6,400 nucleotides of DNA from CAZXYF01 sp964644705 (GTDB lineage Bacteria > Planctomycetota > Brocadiia > SM23-32). Under the pieces are notes generated by a model. It saw only the letters and a program-made list of their open reading frames with translations, was not told the origin of the DNA and made no database searches. A program made the position numbers and the translations under genes. The DNA is taken from positions 1 through 6,400 of the forward strand of contig CAZXYF010000186.1 in the NCBI GenBank assembly GCA_964644705.1, written 5' to 3'. Positions 1 through 6,350 of this stretch are shown in pieces; position 1 is the first letter of the stretch; every line of letters starts with the position of its first letter.

Positions 1-12
1 GCCCGCTTTTGC

Positions 13-41
13 TTGCCCGCAACCTTCCCTCGGCCTATCCT
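13..41 (+). promoter_or_regulatory. Candidate sigma70-like promoter for the ABC permease gene
   Basis: TTGCCC at 13-18 (4 of 6 matches to TTGACA) is followed after exactly 17 bases by TATCCT at 36-41 (4 of 6 matches to TATAAT). Transcription would start near 48 and give a leader of about 70 bases before the permease gene. Matches of this quality occur by chance, and the upstream gene lies outside the window, so the permease could also be read from an earlier promoter. Confidence 0.3.
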
Positions 42-118
42 ATTCACCTGTGATACACCGCCGTGCATTGGCGTCACACTCCTGAAACGACGTTCCTTCA
101 TCACTTTGGGCGGACAGC

Positions 119-1606
119 ATGAATTCCGATCAAAACACCTCATCAGCACCGGAATCGGGTGGATCAATGCCGCTTCTGAGCCACTCCCCCTTTTTCCTGG
201 GCCTCCGTTACCTGTTTCGGAAAAAGCTGAGCTACCTTGCCATGATCGCCGTCGCTGTAAGCGTGGGCACCCTGATCGTGGTGATGAGTGTGATGACCGG
301 TTTTGAACAACAGCTCCGTGGGGTTGTGCGCGGTTATCTGAGCGACATCACGGTCAAGTCTCACTCGGGAGGCCTGCACGGCTTTGAAGACTGGACGAAG
401 GAACGCAAGCGGTTTCTCAAGATGCCGCATGTGGACGCCGCCGCCCCCTTCATTCAGGGCCCCGCTCTGCTTCGTGTCCCACGCTACGATCACATGTCGC
501 AGGTCGTATTCCGCGGGATGAAACCCGAGCTTGAGACCGCAGTCACCGAATTCGGGGATGAGTTCGTCGAACGCGGGAACCTGGACGATCTCAGACGGAC
601 CTACATCGGGGAGAACAACGCCAGAATCGATGCCTGCCTGGTGGGAAGTGAGATGGCCAAGCGGTGGTCCACCTACTACCAGCTCTATCAGCGGATCTCC
701 GAACAGCTTCAGCCGCCACATAGAGACACGATTCTTTCCCTGCTGGCAAAGGTCCGGGCGGCGCGAACGCTGCAGAAGGGACGTGAGCGGATGAAGAAAG
801 TGGTGAGTAAACTATCCGAGATCGATGGTGGACTGGCCCGTATCGTTGCCGCGAATGCCGAACGTGCACTGCGGGATGAAGTAGTGCTGATCACCGCAAC
901 CGGTGATCTCCATCGCCGGTTGGAGAAATACGTGGTGGCGGGCATTTTCAAAACCGGTCGTTATGACTACGACAACGGTGTGGTCCTGGTCTCCCTGGAT
1001 TCAGCTATGGATTTCATCGGTTCCCGGGGCCAGGTCACGGGGATAAATTTGAAGCTGGACGATTTCAAACATGCTCCAGAGATCAAAAAGGAACTCGCCG
1101 GTGAATACATGGCTCAGACCTGGGAGGATCAGCAACGCAACTTCCTGGAGGCGGTCCACATGGAGCGCACGCTGATGGGACTGATACTGTCGTTTGTGGG
1201 CCTTCTGGCCGGGTTCTGCATTTTTGCCATACTCATCATGACCGTCTATGAGAAACGACGGGATATCGGTATCCTGAAATCCGTCGGATATACATCCCAC
1301 TACATCGCGATGATTTTCCTCGTGGACGGCGGCGCGGTGGGATTGGTGGGGGCTCTCATCGGGGTAACTGGGGGGTTGGCGTTTGCGGGAAATATCAACC
1401 CAATCGCCGCTTTCGTCGAGAACATGACCGGATGGACACCATTCCCCCAGGACGTGTATTACTTCACGAAGATACCGGCCGACACCGGTCTTCTGATGCC
1501 TTCCATTATCGCGGCCGGAGCCATTATCTGCAGCCTCATCTTCAGCGTCCTCCCGGCCATCAAAGCCGCCCGGATGGACCCCGTCGATACTTTGCGGTTT
1601 GAGTAG
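119..1606 (+). CDS. LolC/LolE-like ABC transporter permease (FtsX/MacB family)
   Basis: This is the membrane subunit of an ABC transporter of the lipoprotein-releasing type, 495 residues long. Family members move lipoproteins from the inner membrane towards the outer membrane, powered by a LolD-type ATPase. Visible features are an N-terminal GLRYL motif (28-32), a first membrane helix (about 38-60) ending in SVMTGFE, as in LolC/LolE, a large extracytoplasmic domain (about 62-350), and three C-terminal helices (about 352-376, 396-424, 457-482). The cytoplasmic coupling segment EKRRDIGILKSVGYT (378-392) is the classic FtsX-domain signature that contacts the ATPase. A charged helical block of about 70 residues (183-253) interrupts the extracytoplasmic domain and makes the protein longer than the usual 400-415. 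The ATG at 119 has GGGCGGA 4 bases upstream. An ATG at 167 (Met17), preceded by GGGTGGAT, would give the N-terminus typical of LolC and is a real alternative. No ATPase gene adjoins it downstream. The family is clear; lipoprotein as substrate is inference. Confidence 0.9.
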   Translation: MNSDQNTSSAPESGGSMPLLSHSPFFLGLRYLFRKKLSYLAMIAVAVSVGTLIVVMSVMTGFEQQLRGVVRGYLSDITVKSHSGGLHGFEDWTKERKRFLKMPHVDAAAPFIQGPALLRVPRYDHMSQVVFRGMKPELETAVTEFGDEFVERGNLDDLRRTYIGENNARIDACLVGSEMAKRWSTYYQLYQRISEQLQPPHRDTILSLLAKVRAARTLQKGRERMKKVVSKLSEIDGGLARIVAANAERALRDEVVLITATGDLHRRLEKYVVAGIFKTGRYDYDNGVVLVSLDSAMDFIGSRGQVTGINLKLDDFKHAPEIKKELAGEYMAQTWEDQQRNFLEAVHMERTLMGLILSFVGLLAGFCIFAILIMTVYEKRRDIGILKSVGYTSHYIAMIFLVDGGAVGLVGALIGVTGGLAFAGNINPIAAFVENMTGWTPFPQDVYYFTKIPADTGLLMPSIIAAGAIICSLIFSVLPAIKAARMDPVDTLRFE

Positions 1607-1698
1607 TCAGGCCGGGCATAATCCCCCTCCCCCGTCTTCCTCCAAACGTAAAAATGTTCCGACCGGAAAACAAAGCGGCTTCAAGCGGGGTTCCTAAC

Positions 1699-1744
1699 GA
1701 TGTGCTCGACCGGGGGGAAGATCCTTGACGCACCGGAACACATC
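1699..1744. repeat. Imperfect inverted repeat in the convergent intergenic gap
   Basis: GATGTG (1699-1704) pairs perfectly with CACATC (1739-1744). Further pairing is possible inside (T1706-A1737, C1707-G1736) around a long loop. A second inverted pair lies across the same stretch, TGTTCCG (1655-1661) with CGGAACA (1734-1740), so the two structures would compete. Neither is followed by a T-run on either strand, so this is not a convincing intrinsic terminator. It sits between the converging ends of the permease gene and rsmI, where transcript ends are expected. Confidence 0.3.
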
Positions 1745-1758
1745 ATGCCGGATCATGC
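1742..1758. repeat. Short direct repeat ATCATGC, 10-base period
   Basis: ATCATGC occurs at 1742-1748 and again at 1752-1758, giving a 10-base periodic pair in non-coding DNA between the permease gene and rsmI. Two copies of a 7-mer may be chance. No role is visible. The rest of the 205-base gap (1607-1811) holds no gene I can support. Confidence 0.4.
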
Positions 1759-1811
1759 GTGCAGCCCCGGGTCATTGTTAGCACAAGCTCACAATCTCAG
1801 AATCACCTGAA

Positions 1812-2522
1812 TTATGATCGGGGTAAAGGGGAGTTTTTCATATCAATGGCCATCACAATTTCCCCCTTCCAGTTTCGCCCGCCATGTTCCTCCCGGATGT
1901 CCTCCACCGCCCCCCGAAGCCGTTCCTCGTGCACTTTCGTTGCCTCCCGAATAATGCCCACCCGCGTTCGTCCCCCGAGCACTTCCGCAATGTCTTCAAG
2001 AACCCGATCGACGCGGTGGATGGAAACGAACAAAAAATAGGTCATGTCCGCGCCTTCCATCTTCTCAAAGAGCTTCCGGCGGCGACCGCTTTTGCGCGGC
2101 GGGTAGCCGTAAAACGTAAATTTATCCGCGGGAAATCCCATGGCGGTTACTGCATACGTCAGCGCGGACGGCCCCGGCAGGACCTCCGGCTCGATGCCGC
2201 GCTTCAACCCCTCGCGCACGATTAAGAAGCCGGGATCGGAGATGGCGGGGGTGCCTGCATCGGTGACCACGGCCACCTTCTGCCCGGTCTCGACGCGCTC
2301 CAGCAGGCGGTCGGTCTTTTTGTGCTCATTGTGCTGATGATAACTCGTCATGCTGGTGTGAATATCAAAATGGCTGCACAATTTGCCGGTGCGACGGGTG
2401 TCCTCCGCGGCAATCAAATCCGCCTGTTTGAGCGTATTTAACGCGCGTTCCGACATGTCTTCAAGGTTCCCTATCGGCGTGGAAACCATCGCCAGCCAGC
2501 CGCCTTTGTGTTCATTTGCCAT
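1812..2522 (-). CDS. rsmI: 16S rRNA (cytidine-1402-2'-O)-methyltransferase RsmI
   Basis: RsmI uses S-adenosylmethionine to methylate the 2'-hydroxyl of C1402 in 16S rRNA, in the decoding centre near the P-site codon. The 236-residue protein shows the tetrapyrrole-methylase-fold motifs in order: STPIGNLEDMS (14-24), AEDTRRT (39-45), VTDAGTPAISDPG (86-98, cofactor-binding loop), LPGPSA (115-120), FYGYPPRK (137-144), REATKVHEE (192-200) and GEIVMAI (220-226). It ends soon after the last motif, so it lacks the extra C-terminal region of the 286-residue E. coli enzyme; short forms are known in other phyla. The usual ESPHR motif reads VSIHR here (166-170). The reading frame stays open up to 2630, but I place the start at 2522. 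That ATG has GAAGGT 10 bases upstream, begins just before conserved sequence, and a good promoter would start transcripts close to 2630. It is divergent from the glycosidase gene and convergent with the permease gene. Confidence 0.95.
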   Translation of the reverse strand: MANEHKGGWLAMVSTPIGNLEDMSERALNTLKQADLIAAEDTRRTGKLCSHFDIHTSMTSYHQHNEHKKTDRLLERVETGQKVAVVTDAGTPAISDPGFLIVREGLKRGIEPEVLPGPSALTYAVTAMGFPADKFTFYGYPPRKSGRRRKLFEKMEGADMTYFLFVSIHRVDRVLEDIAEVLGGRTRVGIIREATKVHEERLRGAVEDIREEHGGRNWKGEIVMAIDMKNSPLPRS

Positions 2523-2532
2523 GATATGTGGT

Positions 2533-2538
2533 ACCTTC
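2533..2538 (-). promoter_or_regulatory. Ribosome binding site fixing the rsmI start
   Basis: On the minus strand GAAGGT lies 10 bases before the ATG at 2522-2520. It supports this start over the upstream ATG at 2630, whose extension (RRLQAPTDLDIRL and neighbours) is not RsmI-like and partly translates a DNA palindrome. Confidence 0.55.
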
Positions 2539-2565
2539 AGATTGAGTCTTATGTCTAAATCAGTG

Positions 2566-2581
2566 GGCGCCTGCAGGCGCC
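2566..2581. repeat. Perfect 16-bp palindrome in the rsmI leader
   Basis: GGCGCCTGCAGGCGCC is its own reverse complement. In RNA it could fold as a 6-base-pair G+C-only stem with a TGCA loop. It lies about 45 bases upstream of the rsmI start codon and about 60 bases downstream of the rsmI -10 element, so it should be in the rsmI 5' leader. It is also upstream of the candidate rightward promoter. It has no T-run after it on the minus strand, so it is not a standard terminator. It could be a leader hairpin, a protein-binding site, or one copy of a dispersed repeat. Confidence 0.7.
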
Positions 2582-2639
2582 TTCCGAACATCCGATGCTT
2601 TGATTTCGGCTCCAGATTCAGGCGTAGCATGAAATCTTC

Positions 2640-2668
2640 ACTCTACGTGCCACGCCAGAAACTGTCAA
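2640..2668 (-). promoter_or_regulatory. Sigma70-like promoter for rsmI
   Basis: On the minus strand a perfect TTGACA (-35, 2668-2663) is followed after exactly 17 bases by TAGAGT (-10, 2645-2640; 4 of 6 matches to TATAAT). Transcription would start near 2633 and give a leader of about 110 bases that contains the 16-bp palindrome. This is the best promoter match I found in the window, and it supports the internal rsmI start at 2522. Confidence 0.6.
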
Positions 2669-2674
2669 TATCTT

Positions 2675-2703
2675 TTGCAGAATCGGAGCGAGAGTATTAA
2701 TCT
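2675..2703 (+). promoter_or_regulatory. Weak candidate promoter for the GH3-tilS unit
   Basis: TTGCAG (2675-2680, 4 of 6) is followed after 17 bases by TAATCT (2698-2703, 3 of 6). A better-looking TATTAA at 2695-2700 has a spacer of only 14 bases. The stretch is A+T-rich relative to its surroundings and sits 50-75 bases before the GTG start, the right place for a promoter. The match is poor enough that an activator or another sigma factor may be needed. Its -35 lies just 6 bases from the -35 of the opposite rsmI promoter. Confidence 0.25.
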
Positions 2704-2738
2704 GTAGTCTGCAGGTTTCGTCCAGCTTACCCTACGAC

Positions 2739-2743
2739 AGGAG
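2739..2743 (+). promoter_or_regulatory. Ribosome binding site fixing the GTG start of the GH3 gene
   Basis: AGGAG lies 7 bases upstream of the GTG at 2751, an ideal Shine-Dalgarno arrangement. It justifies the non-ATG start. The next in-frame Met (residue 25) lies inside the conserved GH3 N-terminal region and would cut into the fold. Confidence 0.8.
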
Positions 2744-2750
2744 ATCAACA

Positions 2751-4865
2751 GTGAGTGAACAGCCGGCGTATAAGAGTACGGACCTTCCCCTCGACGAACG
2801 TGTGAACGACCTGATCGACCGAATGACTCTCGGCGAGAAGATCGGGCAGCTCTGCAACCAGACCCCCGCGATACCGCGTCTGGACATCCCCGAATACGAT
2901 TACTGGAACGAGTGTCTCCACGGCGTTGGTCGGGCCGGATGCGCGACCGTCTTCCCCCAGGCCATCGGGATGGCCGCTTCCTTCGACCAGGACCTGTTGC
3001 AGGAGGTCGCCACGGCCATCTCGGACGAAGCGCGGGCCAAGCACCATCAGGCGCTGAAACAGGACAATCACCAGCGCTACTTTGGGCTCACCTACTGGAC
3101 ACCCAACATCAACATCGTCCGCGATCCGCGATGGGGTCGGGGCCAGGAAACCTATGGAGAGGATCCGTATCTGGCGGGCCGGATGGGCGTGGCGTTCGTT
3201 CGCGGCCTGCAGGGTGACGATCCCGACTACCTGAAACTCGTGGCAACCCCCAAACACTACGCCGTCCACAGCGGCAAGGAGAGTGAACGGCATCATTTCA
3301 ACGCTGAGGTCAATCAGCGGGACCTGCGGGAAACCTACCTGCCGCATTTCAAAAAGTGCGTCCAGGAAGGAAACGCGCGGTCCATCATGGGCGCCTACAA
3401 CCGCACGAACGGAGAACCCTGCTGCGGAAGCCCGACCCTGCTCCAGGACATTCTGCGCGATGAATGGGGGTTTGACGGATACGTCGTTTCCGACTGTGGC
3501 GCTATCGGCGATTTCCACAAACACCATAAGATCACCGACAGCCCGGCCGAATCGGCGGCGATGGCCCTGAAAAATGGATGCGACCTGAACTGCGGGAACA
3601 CTTTTCAGTCAACGCTTGACGCCCTGCAGGAAAATCTTATCGATGAACAGCATATAGACCGGGCCCTTCACCGGGTGATGCGAGAACGATTCCGCCTCGG
3701 CATGTTCGACCCACCGGAAGAGGTGCCGTATGCCAGCATTTCACCCGACGTTGTGGGATGCGAGGACCACGCCCGGCTCAGTCGTCAGATGGCCCGCGAA
3801 TCGATCGTCCTTCTCAAAAATGAAAACGATCTGCTGCCGCTGGATGATGAGCTGGATCACGTCCTGGTCGTCGGCCCGAACGCCGACTCCACCGAGACGC
3901 TTCTCGCCAACTACAACGGTTACCCACCGGGCTACACCACCCCGCTTGAGGGGATACTCAGCCGGGTGGAAGCGGGCACCAACGTCGGCCCTGCGAAGGG
4001 CTGTGAGCTCCGGGGGCACTCGCGTGAGGAATTTGAGGGGGTCGTTAATGCGGCCAGACATGCCGACGTCGTCATTGCCTGCATGGGGCAGTCGCCCCGC
4101 ATGGAAGGGGAAGAGAACGACACCGATCTTTCCGACGAAGAAGGGGACCGCACGACGCTGGAACTCCCCGGCGTGCAGGAGGAACTTCTGCAGGAACTTC
4201 ACGCAACGGGCACGCCCGTCATCCTGGTCCTGATGACCGGTAGTGCCGTCGCCATCAACTGGGAACAGGAAAACCTCCCGGCCATTCTCAACGCGTGGTA
4301 TCCGGGACAGGAAGGCGGCCACGCCATCGCCGATGTTATTTTCGGCGATTACAACCCCTCCGGTCGCCTCCCGGTGACCTTCCCCCGCAGCGTGGATCAG
4401 CTCCCGCCTTTCCGGGACTATGACATGGACGGGCACACCTACCGCTTCATGGACGAGGAACCGCTGTATCGATTCGGTTATGGACTCAGCTACACCTCCT
4501 TTGAATATTCCGACATTGAGCTGTCGGCAGACACGATCTCTCCCGACGGCCAGATCTACGTCAGCGCTACCATTGAGAACACCGGTGACCGTATTGGAGA
4601 GGAGGTGGCGCAGCTGTATGTGCGCGATGTGGATGCCTCGGTGCCGGTCCCCAATCTGCATCTGGAGGGCATCCAACGAGTCCGACTGACACCGCAACAG
4701 CGCAAAACGGTGGCCTTCAAAGTGTCCTGCGATCAACTCGCCGCCTACGATGATGATGGAGAACCGTTTGTGGAACCCGGCCAATTTGAGTTTTCCATCG
4801 GCGGCGGCCAACCCCAGGACCCATCCAGCGGGGCAATCACCGCCACCCTCGAGGTAACTGAATAG
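2751..4865 (+). CDS. Glycoside hydrolase family 3, beta-xylosidase/beta-glucosidase type
   Basis: This is a retaining exo-acting beta-glycosidase of 704 residues. The N-terminal TIM-barrel domain (about 15-320) carries WNECLHG (52-58), the substrate-binding RDPRWGR (124-130), KHY (168-170) and GYVVSDCGAI (243-252), in which Asp248 is the expected nucleophile. The alpha/beta sandwich domain (about 345-550) carries MEGEENDTDL (451-460) and GDRTTLELP (465-473); a Glu of the EGEE group (452-455) is the likely acid/base. A fibronectin type III-like domain (about 580-703) closes the protein. The SDCGAI form and the HSGKESERH stretch (173-181) resemble bacterial beta-xylosidase/beta-glucosidase GH3 enzymes, but substrate cannot be read from sequence. 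There is no signal peptide and no PA14 insertion, so it probably acts in the cytoplasm on imported oligosaccharides. No transporter or sugar regulator adjoins it. tilS follows after 24 bases. It starts at GTG with a strong AGGAG. Confidence 0.95.
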   Translation: MSEQPAYKSTDLPLDERVNDLIDRMTLGEKIGQLCNQTPAIPRLDIPEYDYWNECLHGVGRAGCATVFPQAIGMAASFDQDLLQEVATAISDEARAKHHQALKQDNHQRYFGLTYWTPNINIVRDPRWGRGQETYGEDPYLAGRMGVAFVRGLQGDDPDYLKLVATPKHYAVHSGKESERHHFNAEVNQRDLRETYLPHFKKCVQEGNARSIMGAYNRTNGEPCCGSPTLLQDILRDEWGFDGYVVSDCGAIGDFHKHHKITDSPAESAAMALKNGCDLNCGNTFQSTLDALQENLIDEQHIDRALHRVMRERFRLGMFDPPEEVPYASISPDVVGCEDHARLSRQMARESIVLLKNENDLLPLDDELDHVLVVGPNADSTETLLANYNGYPPGYTTPLEGILSRVEAGTNVGPAKGCELRGHSREEFEGVVNAARHADVVIACMGQSPRMEGEENDTDLSDEEGDRTTLELPGVQEELLQELHATGTPVILVLMTGSAVAINWEQENLPAILNAWYPGQEGGHAIADVIFGDYNPSGRLPVTFPRSVDQLPPFRDYDMDGHTYRFMDEEPLYRFGYGLSYTSFEYSDIELSADTISPDGQIYVSATIENTGDRIGEEVAQLYVRDVDASVPVPNLHLEGIQRVRLTPQQRKTVAFKVSCDQLAAYDDDGEPFVEPGQFEFSIGGGQPQDPSSGAITATLEVTE

Positions 4866-4889
4866 ACCACGGGCCACCACCGGAGTCTT

Positions 4890-6350
4890 ATGAGCACGCC
4901 TTCCTCCATCGCCGACAACGTCCTGGAGTTTATCCGGGAGCAAGATCTCCTCTCACCGGGGGATGCCGTGTTGGTGGCGCTGAGCGGGGGACCCGATTCC
5001 GTGACACTGCTGTCCGTGCTCTGCGAGCTGTCGGAAAGCGGTGCCCTGCCACTCGACATCAGCACGGCACACCTGAATCACGATCTTCGTGGAGAAGAGT
5101 CCCGCGCGGACGCAGATTTCTGCGGACAGCTTGCCACTGATCTCAACGTGGATCACGTGTCCGACAGAATCGATGTGGAATCGAAACGCAGGGATGGGGA
5201 ATCGCTGGAAGCTGCGGCCCGACGCATACGCTACAGTTTTCTGGCGAGAACCGCACAACAGAAAGGCATTCAGCATGTGGCCGTCGGGCACCACGCCGAT
5301 GATCAGGCGGAAACCCTGTTGTTGCATTTGACCCGAGGGTGCGGATTGAACGGTCTGGTCGGCATGCCACCGAGCCGGCAGTCACTCTACAGCGGGACCA
5401 TCCGCGTTATTCGGCCCATCCTCCCACTGCGCCGGAAACAAATACGACAATACCTGAGCGAAGAACATCTCTCCTACCGCCTGGATTCCACCAACAGGGC
5501 AACCTGTTACATGCGCAATCATATACGCCATGAACTTTTGCCGGCCCTGCAGGGGCAGATGCCCGGCGACCTCACAACTCAACTGAACAGGTGTGCGGAA
5601 CTTGCGGGCGCAGTGAATCGGTCGCTCAAGCAGATGATCGGGAACAAATGGGAGCATCTGTGTACAGACCACGACGAGCGCTCACTGGATTTGAACATTG
5701 GCGAGCTGCGCGGGCTGGCCCCTGAATTGCGCAAACATGCCGTGCGCCACGCCCTCCGCCTCGTGCGTCCCGCAGGCGAGGGCGTCCCCGATTTAAAACG
5801 AGAGCATTACGACCAGATTATCGAACTGACGGACTCCTCAGTAGGCCGATGTCTCACCCTCCCCGGAAACATCATGCTTCGCCGCGAACACGGTCTCTTG
5901 AGATGCGAATACGGGGACCTGTCGGAAGGATTTGAAACTAAGGAACTCCATCTTCCCGGCAGGACGAAACTGCCGGCGATCGGATCAATCATTGAGGGAC
6001 AATTTTTGGACATTGAAAAGAACCAGGTCAAGGAATACATCGCCCGATCCACCCCTGCGAGCGTGTATCTGTCCACAAAAGACCTTTCCCTCCCGCTGCA
6101 GGTCCGAAATCGCCGTCCCGGCGATCGTTTTTACCCCCTGGGCGCGCCGGGTCATCGGAAGCTGAAAGATTACTTCATCGACAAAAAAGTGCCCCGGCAC
6201 AGACGCAACAATATACCTCTGGTGGTTGATGAAGAGGGACGTATTGTATGGGTGGTGGGAATGGAGATTGCCCATCCATTTCGTCTCAGGGAGCAAACGA
6301 ATCATGCCATCCATTTGCGCCACCTACTTCTTGAAGCTTCGGATCGCTAA
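4890..6350 (+). CDS. tilS: tRNA(Ile)-lysidine synthetase TilS
   Basis: TilS uses ATP and lysine to convert C34 of the CAU-anticodon tRNA(Ile2) to lysidine. The tRNA then reads AUA and is charged with isoleucine; the enzyme is generally essential. The 486-residue protein has the N-type PP-loop SGGPDS (32-37, ATP binding), HLNHDLRGEES (61-71), AAARRIRY (108-115), GHHADDQAET (133-142), RPILPL (175-180) and RNHIRHELLP (209-218). A helical middle region follows (about 225-315). The C-terminal TilS domain (about 403-475) contains RRPGDRFYPLG (408-418), KLKDYFIDKKVPRHRRNNIP (424-443) and WVVGMEIAHPFRL (454-466). It is therefore full length, of the long bacterial class. The ATG at 4890 has CGGAG ending 4 bases upstream, rather close but usable. 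It lies 24 bases after the GH3 stop codon with no obvious promoter between, so co-transcription is likely. A promoter inside the GH3 gene cannot be excluded. Confidence 0.97.
   Translation: MSTPSSIADNVLEFIREQDLLSPGDAVLVALSGGPDSVTLLSVLCELSESGALPLDISTAHLNHDLRGEESRADADFCGQLATDLNVDHVSDRIDVESKRRDGESLEAAARRIRYSFLARTAQQKGIQHVAVGHHADDQAETLLLHLTRGCGLNGLVGMPPSRQSLYSGTIRVIRPILPLRRKQIRQYLSEEHLSYRLDSTNRATCYMRNHIRHELLPALQGQMPGDLTTQLNRCAELAGAVNRSLKQMIGNKWEHLCTDHDERSLDLNIGELRGLAPELRKHAVRHALRLVRPAGEGVPDLKREHYDQIIELTDSSVGRCLTLPGNIMLRREHGLLRCEYGDLSEGFETKELHLPGRTKLPAIGSIIEGQFLDIEKNQVKEYIARSTPASVYLSTKDLSLPLQVRNRRPGDRFYPLGAPGHRKLKDYFIDKKVPRHRRNNIPLVVDEEGRIVWVVGMEIAHPFRLREQTNHAIHLRHLLLEASDR

Noticed and set aside
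13..306. Rightward 97-residue frame beginning at TTG near the window start
   Set aside because: Most of it overlaps the permease gene in another frame and the sequence is not protein-like. The first 118 bases could hold the 3' end of an upstream gene, but no frame there shows a recognisable C-terminus.
164..721. 185-residue open frame on the minus strand
   Set aside because: It is a shadow of the permease gene. Its composition (runs of His, Gly and Val) mirrors the opposite-strand codons and shows no family motif.
1651..1668. Possible intrinsic terminator for rsmI (TTCC/GGAA hairpin followed on the minus strand by CATTTTTAC)
   Set aside because: The stem is only 4 base pairs with a 4-base loop, too weak for a standard terminator, and the T-run is short and about 140 bases beyond the stop codon.
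2523..2630. N-terminal extension of rsmI to the ATG at 2630
   Set aside because: The extra 36 residues are not RsmI-like and run through the palindrome. The start lies almost at the predicted transcription start, whereas the ATG at 2522 has a ribosome binding site.
2745..3527. 260-residue open frame on the minus strand
   Set aside because: It is antisense to the 5' part of the GH3 gene. It has no recognisable domain and no reason to be real beside an intact family 3 hydrolase.
4184..4202. Direct repeat GAACTTC...GAACTTC inside the GH3 gene
   Set aside because: It encodes the repeated Glu-Leu-Leu/Glu-Leu pattern of an ordinary helix (ELLQEL) and needs no other explanation.
3741..4943. 400-residue open frame on the minus strand
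   Set aside because: It lies antisense to the GH3 gene, whose domains and catalytic motifs are intact. The antisense translation has no recognisable motif and runs past the start of tilS. Long antisense frames are common in G+C-rich genes.
5545..5554. CCCTGCAGGG palindrome resembling the core of the rsmI-leader palindrome
   Set aside because: It lies inside tilS at conserved-frame codons for ALQGQ, is only 10 bases long and shares only the CCTGCAGG core. It is probably chance.
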